From assembly GCA_910577925.1 (NCBI GenBank), contig CAJTOI010000033.1, positions 4,581 through 26,436 of the forward strand: DNA of 21,856 bases, written 5' to 3'. Every line of letters begins with the position of its first letter. Positions within the stretch are counted from its first letter, which is position 1. The DNA is from an uncultured Roseburia sp. (lineage in GTDB: Bacteria; Bacillota; Clostridia; Lachnospirales; Lachnospiraceae). The notes under the pieces were generated by a model. The model was not told the origin of the DNA, ran no database searches, and was given only the letters and a program-made list of their open reading frames with translations. This document shows positions 1 through 5,744 of this stretch, piece after piece. The position numbers and the translations under genes were made by a program.

Positions 1-101
1 AATTTGAAAACCTGACGGCCGGAAGGCCTGATTTTAGCGGGATTGAGGGGGATTTTCGGGAATGGGCAAATTCGACGGTCTGGTTTTGTGTTATCCGAAC
101 A

Positions 102-569
102 CTAAAATTCTCTTTTGCATCGGTTGCAGACACGTTTTACCTTTCCGCTTCCGAGAAAGCCGGTCCAGACAGAATAGCCGCGGTTTAAAATGGTAAACTC
201 GGTGGAGCCGCACAGAGGACAGCAGATCTCCGGCTTCGGCGTCTCTAAAAATGCATCGGGGACATAGGTGCGCAGGATTCTTTTGACTTCATCCAATCCG
301 CATTCCGACTCCGGCGGCGCCTTGAATTCCTGGATTAGCTTTAAATCAATCCGCTTTTCTAAGTCTGCAGGATTATCCCTTAAAATACAGCTGTTTGTTC
401 CTATATATTGGTAGTAATACCACGTAATCCAGTCGGGATGCTCCTCCTCTCCCGTCAATTTTCCGCCGCACATCGGGCATACGTTTGCATTGCCCTGTTT
501 TCCCATCAGAAACATCCTGTTAAAAGAGCTGCCGCACTCCGCACATTTCACGTTATCCGATTCACCCAT
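102..569 (-). CDS. Double zinc-ribbon protein, array copy 1
   Basis: This is a small cytoplasmic protein of 155 residues with no signal peptide or membrane segment. Two CxxC pairs near the N-terminus (C9/C12 and C31/C34) and a second set at the C-terminus (CCPLC around 116-120 and C148/C151, ending CNRCKREF) suggest two four-Cys zinc sites. A segment rich in aromatics, WITWYYY at 47-53, follows the first ribbon. The start ATG is preceded by AGGAGG at good spacing on the minus strand, and a promoter lies at 613-642. It is 22 bases upstream of an 80-bp repeat on its 3' side. The paralogue at 814-1278 shares the Cys framework and both ends but differs in the central 60 residues. I do not recognise a named family. 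Zinc binding is inferred from the spacing of cysteines; the partner or substrate is unknown. Confidence 0.85.
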   Translation of the reverse strand: MGESDNVKCAECGSSFNRMFLMGKQGNANVCPMCGGKLTGEEEHPDWITWYYYQYIGTNSCILRDNPADLEKRIDLKLIQEFKAPPESECGLDEVKRILRTYVPDAFLETPKPEICCPLCGSTEFTILNRGYSVWTGFLGSGKVKRVCNRCKREF

Positions 570-612
570 ACCGCAAATTCCTCCTGTTTTCTACGACATA
601 TATCTGACTACA

Positions 613-642
613 ATTATAACATCCCCCTTTCTTCCTTTTCAA
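613..642 (-). promoter_or_regulatory. Sigma-A type promoter of the first zinc-ribbon gene
   Basis: Read on the minus strand there is TTGAAA (plus-strand 637-642), an 18-base spacer, and a perfect TATAAT (613-618). Transcription would begin near 606 and the start codon is at 569. The same element is repeated in the second unit. Confidence 0.75.
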
Positions 643-643
643 C

Positions 644-667
644 CGGTTCCCGGTATTCGGTTCCCGG
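644..667. promoter_or_regulatory. Direct repeat upstream of the -35 box, possible operator or activator site
   Basis: The 10-mer CGGTTCCCGG occurs at 644-653 and again at 658-667, a 14-base period, directly upstream of the -35 element of the minus-strand promoter. It is preserved at 1356-1365 and 1370-1379 in the second unit. Position next to the -35 suggests a regulator binding site, but no regulator can be named. Confidence 0.4.
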
Positions 668-813
668 ATGGCTGCTGTTCCATATGGTGCTTGTTCCATA
701 CAGAAAAATATCAATTTGAAAACCTGACGGCCGGAAGGCCTGATTTTAGCGGGATTGAGGGGGATTTTCGAGAATGGGCAAATTCGACGGTGTGGTTTTG
801 TGTTATCCGAACA

Positions 814-1278
814 CTAAAATTCTCTTTTGCATCGGTTGCAGACACGTTTTACCTTTCCGCTTCCGAGAAAGCCGGTCCAGACAGAATAGCCGCGGTTTAA
901 AATGGTAAACTCGGTGGAGCCGCACACCGGACAGCAGATCTCCGGTTTCGGCGTCTCCTCAAACGCATCGGGCACATAGGTGCGCAGGATCTCTTTGGCC
1001 TTTGCCGAGCTGCCTGTGGAATCTCTCGGCGGCGCCTTGAATTCCTGAATCAGCTCCAGCTCTTCCGGTCGTAATGGCGGTTTATCCCATAAACTGTAAT
1101 CGCCATACTCAGGATCTTTATAGTAATACCATGTAATCCAGTCCGGATGCTCCTCCTCCGCTGTCAATTCCCCGCCGCACATTGGGCACACCTGCGCATT
1201 TCCCTGCTTTCCCATCAGAAACATCCTGTTGAAGCTGCTCCCGCATCCCGCGCACGTTACGTTATCCGATTCACCCAT
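814..1278 (-). CDS. Double zinc-ribbon protein, array copy 2
   Basis: This paralogue of the gene at 102-569 has 154 residues. The cysteines C9, C12, C31, C34, C115, C116, C119, C147 and C150 are all kept. The first 53 residues and the last 45 are nearly the same as copy 1, including WITWYYY and the C-terminal GYSVWTGFLGSGKVKR stretch, whereas residues 54-78 and 85-95 share little. The start ATG follows AGGAGG and a promoter at 1325-1354, so each copy is an independent transcription unit. The cytoplasmic, soluble character is the same as copy 1. Function unknown; the intact reading frames and cysteines in both copies argue that both are still expressed and under selection. Confidence 0.85.
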   Translation of the reverse strand: MGESDNVTCAGCGSSFNRMFLMGKQGNAQVCPMCGGELTAEEEHPDWITWYYYKDPEYGDYSLWDKPPLRPEELELIQEFKAPPRDSTGSSAKAKEILRTYVPDAFEETPKPEICCPVCGSTEFTILNRGYSVWTGFLGSGKVKRVCNRCKREF

Positions 1279-1324
1279 ACCGCAAATTCCTCCTGTTTTC
1301 TACGATGACATATATCTGACTACA

Positions 1325-1354
1325 ATTATAACATCCCCCTTTCTTCCTTTTCAA
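1325..1354 (-). promoter_or_regulatory. Sigma-A type promoter of the second zinc-ribbon gene
   Basis: On the minus strand, TTGAAA (1349-1354), an 18-base spacer and TATAAT (1325-1330) repeat the arrangement of unit 1. The CGGTTCCCGG direct repeats sit immediately upstream at 1356-1365 and 1370-1379. Confidence 0.75.
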
Positions 1355-1424
1355 CCGGTTCCCGGTATTCGGTTCCCGGATGGCTGCTGTTCCATATGGT
1401 GCTTGTTCCATACAGAAAAATATC

Positions 1425-1504
1425 AATTTGAAAACCTGACGGCCGGAAGGCCTGATTTTAGCGGGATTGAGGGGGATTTTTGGGAATGGGCAAATTCGAC
1501 GGTG
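1425..1504. repeat. Partial third copy (80 bp) of the tandem unit
   Basis: This stretch matches 1-80 and 713-792 with a few substitutions and then loses similarity after GACGGTG. It corresponds to the region just downstream of each zinc-ribbon gene, so every gene cassette is bracketed by this 80-bp direct repeat. It contains GGCC-GGAA-GGCC, a short hairpin. The remaining 1505-1667, before ogt, shows no gene and only weak promoter-like AT-rich sequence. Confidence 0.9.
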
Positions 1505-1667
1505 CGCAGAAAGCTGCTCGAATATTACGGTTTGAGGCGGGAGTGCTCTTATCCGCGCAGGATAGAATCTTATAAAATCAATAGGATTTGTGCAAAAAAT
1601 GTGATAATATTAGATTACTAAAAGGCTGTAGATCAAAGAGAATCGATATATTTTGAGGTAGAACGCT

Positions 1668-2204
1668 ATGACATATATTTACCGTTACCATTCGCCTTTG
1701 GGCGGCATTACGGTTTCCGGCAATGGCAGCGAGATTACGGGGCTGTGGTTTGACGGTCAGAAATATTACGGCGCCGGGCTTCCGAACTGTTACGAGGAAA
1801 AGGATTTGCCTGTTTTTGAGGAGACAGAGAGGTGGCTTGACATTTATTTTGGCGGGAAAGCGCCGGATTTTACGCCGCCGCTGAAAATGGAGACAACGCC
1901 CTTCCGCAAAGCAGTGTGGGAAATCATGCTTGCCATTCCGTTCGGGCAGACAATGACATACGGCGGGATCGCAGATCGCATTGCGGAGCAGAGAGGACTT
2001 GCAAAAATGTCGGCCCAGGCGGTCGGCGGTGCGGTGGGGCACAACGCCATTTCTCTGATTATTCCCTGTCACAGAGTTGTCGGGACAAACGGAAGTCTCA
2101 CAGGCTACGCGGGCGGCATCGAGAAAAAGCGGTGGCTGCTTGCGATGGAAAAAACAGAGATGCCGCCGCTCTTTGTTCCGGAGTCAGACATCGGTGCAGA
2201 CTGA
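1668..2204 (+). CDS. ogt: Methylated-DNA--protein-cysteine S-methyltransferase
   Basis: This enzyme repairs O6-alkylguanine and O4-alkylthymine by moving the alkyl group irreversibly onto its own cysteine. The acceptor lies in the hallmark motif IPCHRVVG at 132-139 (Cys134), and the upstream FRKAVWE (79-85), IPFGQTMTYG (90-99) and AVGGAVGHN (118-126) segments match the DNA-binding helix-turn-helix domain of the family. The usual short N-terminal ribonuclease-like domain precedes it. The length of 178 residues fits Ogt-type proteins without an Ada regulatory domain. The start ATG follows GAGGTAG at good spacing. It is convergent with plsC, with 23 bases between stop codons, and a weak ATCGG/CCGAT hairpin (2211-2226) lies there. 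Confidence 0.95.
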   Translation: MTYIYRYHSPLGGITVSGNGSEITGLWFDGQKYYGAGLPNCYEEKDLPVFEETERWLDIYFGGKAPDFTPPLKMETTPFRKAVWEIMLAIPFGQTMTYGGIADRIAEQRGLAKMSAQAVGGAVGHNAISLIIPCHRVVGTNGSLTGYAGGIEKKRWLLAMEKTEMPPLFVPESDIGAD

Positions 2205-2227
2205 CGGGATATCGGTTGTTTCCGATT

Positions 2228-2962
2228 CTATAACATCGCCTGATGTGTATCTAACATGTCTTTGATAATATTCCGGCAGTGGGCTCCGAGCTTTTTCTTT
2301 GTGTCTTTGTCAAGTTCATTCGGGTAAATGGGAGCGCCGTATTCTAAAATAACATGGGCTGTTTTTATCCGCGGCAGGTGGTTTTCAAAAATCTCCGCGG
2401 AGTTTGTGATTGCCATCGGGATAATCGGACAGCCGGTTTTCTCCGCCATCTTAAAGCTTCCCTCTTTAAAGGGCAGCATCTGTTCGTCCGTGGTATTCCT
2501 CGTGCCCTCCGGGAAAATGCACATAGAGATTCCGTTTTTGATATTGTCAATGCCGGCTAAGATCGTCTTAAGCGCTTCTTTGATATCTTCTCTGTCCAAA
2601 AACAGGCAGTTTAAGCGCCGCATCCAGACAGACAGGAGCGGAATCCGCGCAAGGTTGTCTTTGGCAATGTAGCCGGTAAGCCCGGGGCAGCGGCTGTAGG
2701 TGATCAGAATATCGAAGTAGCTTTTGTGGTTGCCGATATAAAGTACCGGGACATCTCTGGGGACATGCTCCTCACCGATGACGGTAAGCTTTGTGCCGCA
2801 GATAAATAAAATAAATCGAAACATCCACTGTACGATGCGCAGCTGGCTTATTGCGGCCGCCTGCGGATGGCGCCTGCCGATCAGCCACTCGACTGCGAGA
2901 AGCGGAATTCCGGCAATGAGAAACAAAATGACAAATAATAAAACGAGAATGATCCGTATCAT
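2228..2962 (-). CDS. plsC: 1-acyl-sn-glycerol-3-phosphate acyltransferase
   Basis: This membrane-associated enzyme adds the second acyl chain to lysophosphatidic acid, making phosphatidic acid for phospholipid synthesis. It has an N-terminal hydrophobic segment (about 2-27) and a second (about 46-55), then the catalytic HX4D motif in NHKSYFD (His79, Asp84), the substrate-binding FPEGTRN (150-156) and a following IPMAI block (181-185). At 244 residues it has the normal family length. GAAAGGA precedes the ATG on the minus strand, and a promoter lies at 3039-3067. A perfect AGGGGA-T-TCCCCT palindrome sits just upstream of the ribosome binding site. Assignment to PlsC rather than another member of the same acyltransferase family is likely but not certain. 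Confidence 0.9.
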   Translation of the reverse strand: MIRIILVLLFVILFLIAGIPLLAVEWLIGRRHPQAAAISQLRIVQWMFRFILFICGTKLTVIGEEHVPRDVPVLYIGNHKSYFDILITYSRCPGLTGYIAKDNLARIPLLSVWMRRLNCLFLDREDIKEALKTILAGIDNIKNGISMCIFPEGTRNTTDEQMLPFKEGSFKMAEKTGCPIIPMAITNSAEIFENHLPRIKTAHVILEYGAPIYPNELDKDTKKKLGAHCRNIIKDMLDTHQAML

Positions 2963-2976
2963 AAAAAAATCCTTTC

Positions 2977-2989
2977 AGGGGATTCCCCT
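2977..2989. promoter_or_regulatory. 13-base palindrome next to the plsC ribosome binding site
   Basis: AGGGGATTCCCCT has two 6-base arms around one central base and lies directly upstream of the plsC Shine-Dalgarno sequence, within the inferred 70-base leader. It could be an operator or a small RNA hairpin. Confidence 0.3.
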
Positions 2990-3038
2990 ATCCTGTATTG
3001 CCCGGCGGCCGTTGTGACGCCTGCAGACGGGCATCTTT

Positions 3039-3067
3039 ATTATATAGGTAATTTTTGGGAAACACAA
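3039..3067 (-). promoter_or_regulatory. Promoter of plsC
   Basis: On the minus strand, TTGTGT (3062-3067), a 17-base spacer and a perfect TATAAT (3039-3044) give a good sigma-A type promoter. It predicts a leader of about 70 bases before the plsC start codon. Confidence 0.65.
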
Positions 3068-3147
3068 CAGAGAAAATAAATGTGAAAGCAGGCATAATTT
3101 TCCTGAATATGACATATAATAGAATAAAAGCAAAAATGGGGGCAAAA

Positions 3148-3603
3148 GTGGACAAAGGGAACAGAGAAAAAAAGTTTCCCACGGGTGTTTATAAACTCTG
3201 TGTGCCGGGCCTTATCCTGGCGGTATTCGTGCTCGGGGCGATGCTCGGCGGATGCAGTGTTGAGCGCACCAACGGAACAAAGGTTTCAGACTTGGAGTAC
3301 AGTATTGTGGAGGAAAGCGAGCTTCCGGAAGAACTGCACGGGATGATAGAGGAAAAGAAAACCGCAGACTTTAAGCTGACCTACGAGGCGGATGACGAGC
3401 TGTACATAGTCCGCGGCTATGGAGAGCAGGCGACAGGCGGTTACAGTATTCGGATTAACGAATGCTATCTGACATCAAATGCGGCAGTGTTTGACACGGA
3501 GCTGGTGGGCCCTAGAAAGGGAGAGAGCGTCACGAAAAGTCCGAGCTTCCCCTATGTGGTAATCAAAACAGCCCTGCAGGAGAAACCGGTGGTTTTTGAT
3601 TGA
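3148..3603 (+). CDS. Lipoprotein with PrcB C-terminal-like domain
   Basis: This is a predicted membrane-anchored lipoprotein. A basic N-terminus is followed by a hydrophobic segment and the lipobox LGGC (Cys36 counting from the chosen start). The C-terminal half (about 76-151) resembles the PrcB C-terminal domain, which in other bacteria is linked to protease inhibition: it contains a beta-rich YIVRGYGEQATGGYSI segment and ends in a PFPYVVIK-like strand (SFPYVVIK). I chose the GTG at 3148 because GGGGG lies 5 bases upstream and a TATAAT at 3115-3120 would place transcription start near 3127. In-frame ATG codons at 3055, 3109 and 3136 would add 31, 13 or 4 residues and have no good ribosome binding site. 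The family call is from memory of the motif and is moderately sure. Confidence 0.7.
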   Translation: MDKGNREKKFPTGVYKLCVPGLILAVFVLGAMLGGCSVERTNGTKVSDLEYSIVEESELPEELHGMIEEKKTADFKLTYEADDELYIVRGYGEQATGGYSIRINECYLTSNAAVFDTELVGPRKGESVTKSPSFPYVVIKTALQEKPVVFD

Positions 3604-3639
3604 AATATTCTTAATATTTTATGAAGCGGGTACGTTTGT

Positions 3640-3668
3640 TTGACAAAAATTCAGCACAGTGCTATAGT
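3640..3668 (+). promoter_or_regulatory. Strong promoter of veg
   Basis: A perfect TTGACA (3640-3645), a 17-base spacer and TATAGT (3663-3668) make this one of the best promoters in the window. The start is about 51 bases before the veg ATG. In Bacillus subtilis the veg promoter is known as one of the strongest vegetative promoters, so the strength seems to be shared. Confidence 0.85.
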
Positions 3669-3726
3669 GAAGTACGGTGGTATTTTGGGGGAAATACGGG
3701 GAAACCGAATCAGGGAGGTAGATGAT

Positions 3727-3969
3727 ATGCAACAGGCAGACATCAGTAAGGTACGCGCTTCTGTACATCAGCAGTGTGGAAAAAAGGTGCTTATTTGGCT
3801 TGACAGGGGACGCAATAAGATCGACATCCAGGAGGGTGTGATCCAGAATGCGTATCCGAGTGTATTCACGGTGCTGGTGAATGACCGGCAGGAACAAAAT
3901 CCGCCTCAGCTGTTATCGTTCAGCTATTCGGATATTATTACAAGAGATATACGCATGAAGCTTTGCTGA
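3727..3969 (+). CDS. veg: Veg protein
   Basis: This small cytoplasmic protein of 80 residues is related to the Firmicute Veg family, which in Bacillus subtilis is highly expressed in growth and has been linked to biofilm matrix regulation. Shared features are the KVRASV/GKKV N-terminal segment, a basic GRNK stretch, EGVIQNAYPSVF in the centre and LSFSYSDIITRDIRMKL at the end. The ATG at 3727 is preceded by AGGGAGG with 8 bases of spacing; a longer reading from 3640 would start inside the promoter and is rejected. A terminator-like hairpin begins 28 bases after the stop. Family membership is quite clear; the exact function in this organism is not. Confidence 0.92.
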   Translation: MQQADISKVRASVHQQCGKKVLIWLDRGRNKIDIQEGVIQNAYPSVFTVLVNDRQEQNPPQLLSFSYSDIITRDIRMKLC

Positions 3970-3992
3970 TAAAACAGAGAAATAATTGACAG

Positions 3993-4021
3993 GCATAAAA
4001 TTCCTCATGTTCGAATAAGAT
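3993..4021 (+). promoter_or_regulatory. Possible sigma-E promoter of sipL
   Basis: GCATAAA (3993-3999), a 14-base gap and AATAAGAT (4014-4021) show the same spacing and partial match to the clear sigma-E-type promoter of spoIIID in this window (GTATAAA, 14, CATACAAT). The -10 matches 5 of 8 positions only. A transcript starting near 4028 would begin after the left arm of the hairpin described at 3997-4053. Confidence 0.4.
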
Positions 4022-4053
4022 TTTCTAAAGATTCGAAAGTGGGGAATTTTTTT
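3997..4053 (+). terminator. Hairpin with T-run after veg, overlapping the sipL ribosome binding site
   Basis: Positions 3997-4016 pair with 4031-4050: 20 base pairs with two G-U wobbles and one mismatch (4009/4038), a 14-base loop, and T at 4047-4053. This is a convincing intrinsic terminator for veg. Its right arm contains the GGGG of the sipL ribosome binding site (4041-4044), and its T-run includes the first two bases of the sipL TTG start codon. Confidence 0.8.
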
Positions 4054-5608
4054 GGAACTGAGAAAAGTAAAAATACATAGAAAACAGGAAAAAGTATCGG
4101 CAGTCAGCCAAATTACCCTTGACGATGATTACAATGTGCCGGATTACCGGCCGGATATTGTAAAAGTGTTAAAGGAGAAGGGGGAACTGCGCTTTGACGA
4201 GGTCAAGGCGGGAAACGGCGCCGCATGGGTAAAAGGAAGCCTTGTGTTCCGGATTCTGTACCGCAGCGAACAGAGCGAGGGGAAGATCAGCTGTCTCCGC
4301 GGAGAGATTCCGTTCCAGGAAAAGGTAAATGTAGAAGGCCTGCAGGAATACGAGAAGGTTATAGCGGGCGGTGAGATCGAGGATATCACAATCGGCGTGA
4401 TACATTCCCGGAAATTAAACGTGCGCGCGGTGGTGGCGCTGCGTGTGTCGGTGTCGGAAGAGGTAGATGAGAATCTGACGGCGTGTCTGGAGGACACGGA
4501 GGAATATGAGCAAAAGACGGATATCTGGGAGACCTTGACGCTGGTGGTGTCCGCACACGACGTATGCAGACAGAAAAGCGAGATTGTCCTGCCGTCGAGT
4601 AAGCCGAATGTGCGGGAAATTCTATGGCGCAGTATTGAGCTGCGCAATGTCGAGAGCAGCATCAGGGACCGTCAGGCGTCTGTCAGCGGGGAAGTGCTGG
4701 TATCGGTGCTCTACAGTGAGGAGGAAGAGAGCAGCCGCCTGCAGTGGTTTGAGACAACGGTGCCGCTTTCCTGCGGTGTCGACTGCGGGGCCCAAAGCGA
4801 GGGGGATGTCTATAAAATCAAAGTGAATCCCATGCAGATGGAACTGGAAGTAAAGCCGGATTATGACGGGGAAGAGCGCATTTTGGTGCTGGAGATGGCG
4901 TTGGACATGGATATTTGCGTCTGGCGGGAACAGCAGCTCGAGCTGCTCGGTGATATCTATTCGCTGAAAAAGAATGTGATCCCGATGCGGAAAGAGCGCA
5001 TGGCGGAAAAACTGCTGGTGAAGAATTATGCCAAGTGCCGCATTACGGAGCAGATGGAGCTTCCGGAGAGCCAGGAGAAAATTCTGCAGATCTGCGCCTG
5101 CGAGGGTAAGGTGAATTTGGAGAAAAAAGAGCGGGTGGAGAACGGGATTCTGGCCGAGGGCACGGTTACCGTGGAATTGCTCTACATCACGACGGATGAC
5201 AATATGCCGGTAGGAACGGTAAAAGAGATCTATCCGTTTTCGCAGCTGATTGAGATCCCAGGAATGGAGAGTTCCCTTGCGATGGAATTGGAGTGCGGCA
5301 TGGAGCAGCTTTCCGCAGTGATGCTGGATCAGGAGCATATCGAGATCAAGGCGGTCGTGCACCTGGATCTGCTTGCATTTTTACAGCAGATGATTTCCAA
5401 TATCGAAGAGCTGACCGAAGAACCGCTCGACATGGAGCAGCTGCAGAACAGTCCGGGACTTGTGGGGTATATTGCGGGGGCGGAAGATGATTTATGGAAA
5501 ATTGCAAAAGAAAATCATACGACAATCCGGGACATTGTGGCCACAAACCAGTGGAAGGATACGACTCCCGCACCGGGCGAGACAATACTGATTGTAAAAA
5601 AGGTATAG
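4052..5608 (+). CDS. sipL: SipL-like spore envelope morphogenesis protein (SPOCS repeats and LysM)
   Basis: In Clostridioides difficile SipL binds the coat-basement ATPase SpoIVA and is required for coat localisation around the forespore. This protein of 518 residues has the same plan: three SPOCS/DUF3794-type beta-rich repeats (about 28-135, 180-290 and 325-440), each with a VxGxLxVxxLY-like strand such as VKGSLVFRILY (60-70), VSGEVLVSVLY (211-221) and AEGTVTVELLY (368-378), and a C-terminal LysM domain (about 471-516) that retains DLWKIAKEN and a PGETILIV end. There is no signal peptide, as expected for a mother-cell cytoplasmic protein. The start is TTG with GTGGGG 7 bases upstream; both lie in a hairpin. 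Expected control by sigma-E agrees with a possible promoter at 3993-4021. Confidence 0.88.
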   Translation: MELRKVKIHRKQEKVSAVSQITLDDDYNVPDYRPDIVKVLKEKGELRFDEVKAGNGAAWVKGSLVFRILYRSEQSEGKISCLRGEIPFQEKVNVEGLQEYEKVIAGGEIEDITIGVIHSRKLNVRAVVALRVSVSEEVDENLTACLEDTEEYEQKTDIWETLTLVVSAHDVCRQKSEIVLPSSKPNVREILWRSIELRNVESSIRDRQASVSGEVLVSVLYSEEEESSRLQWFETTVPLSCGVDCGAQSEGDVYKIKVNPMQMELEVKPDYDGEERILVLEMALDMDICVWREQQLELLGDIYSLKKNVIPMRKERMAEKLLVKNYAKCRITEQMELPESQEKILQICACEGKVNLEKKERVENGILAEGTVTVELLYITTDDNMPVGTVKEIYPFSQLIEIPGMESSLAMELECGMEQLSAVMLDQEHIEIKAVVHLDLLAFLQQMISNIEELTEEPLDMEQLQNSPGLVGYIAGAEDDLWKIAKENHTTIRDIVATNQWKDTTPAPGETILIVKKV

Positions 5609-5624
5609 GGAAATTTCAGAAAGG

Positions 5625-5654
5625 CTGACAATTTCAGAACAGATATGATAAAAT
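5625..5654 (+). promoter_or_regulatory. Probable promoter of the NlpC/P60 hydrolase gene
   Basis: CTGACA (5625-5630), 18 bases, then TAAAAT (5649-5654) in the context TATGATAAAAT. Transcription would start near 5661. The -10 box sits on the edge of the hairpin at 5650-5683, so terminator and promoter share sequence. Confidence 0.5.
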
Positions 5655-5684
5655 AGATATAGTGCGGTTACTATATCTATTTTT
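5650..5684 (+). terminator. Perfect AT-rich hairpin with T-run after sipL
   Basis: A 14-bp perfect stem (5650-5663 with 5670-5683), a 6-base loop GCGGTT and a run of T at 5680-5684 lie 41 bases after the sipL stop. It looks like an intrinsic terminator, although its stem is AT-rich and thus weaker than most. Confidence 0.6.
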
Positions 5685-5744
5685 ATGTGCGCCGGAGCGC
5701 ACAAACTTGAAATGCACGGAACGCATGTGTGCATGGAGGTAAGA

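Larger units (their letters stand above)
1..712. repeat. Tandem repeat unit 1 (712 bp), zinc-ribbon gene cassette
   Basis: The unit begins with the sequence AATTTGAAAACCTGACGG and recurs 712 bases later at 713 and again at 1425. It holds one minus-strand gene, its leader and its promoter. The first 220 bases are almost identical to the matching part of unit 2 (only a few substitutions), the middle of the gene is clearly diverged, and the promoter/leader portion (570-712) is again nearly identical, differing mainly by a 3-base indel. The window starts exactly at the unit boundary, so more units may lie to the left. Confidence 0.95.
713..1424. repeat. Tandem repeat unit 2 (712 bp), zinc-ribbon gene cassette
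   Basis: This is the second full unit, the same length as unit 1 because a one-codon difference in the gene is balanced by a 3-base difference in the leader (around 1303-1308). Identity is very high at both edges and low in the centre of the gene. Confidence 0.95.

Noticed and set aside
1..1504. CRISPR or integron-like array
   Set aside because: The repeat unit is 712 bp, contains a gene with promoter, and has no short repeats with unique spacers, integrase or attC-like folding sites.
1505..1667. Promoter for ogt (TTGTGC ... GATAAT near 1588-1608)
   Set aside because: The spacing between these boxes is only 9 bases, so they cannot form one promoter; no better pair was found.
3986..3991. TTGACA as a sigma-A -35 for sipL
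   Set aside because: No -10-like sequence occurs at 16-19 bases downstream; the nearest AT-rich hexamer is too far away.
4622..5362. 246-residue open frame opposite sipL
   Set aside because: Composition is Leu/His/Arg-heavy as expected for an antisense shadow of an acidic coding strand; sipL is well supported.
5685..5744. Upstream start for the NlpC/P60 gene
   Set aside because: No ribosome binding site, and the start would lie right behind the hairpin; the ATG at 5745 has GGAGGT and gives a normal signal peptide.
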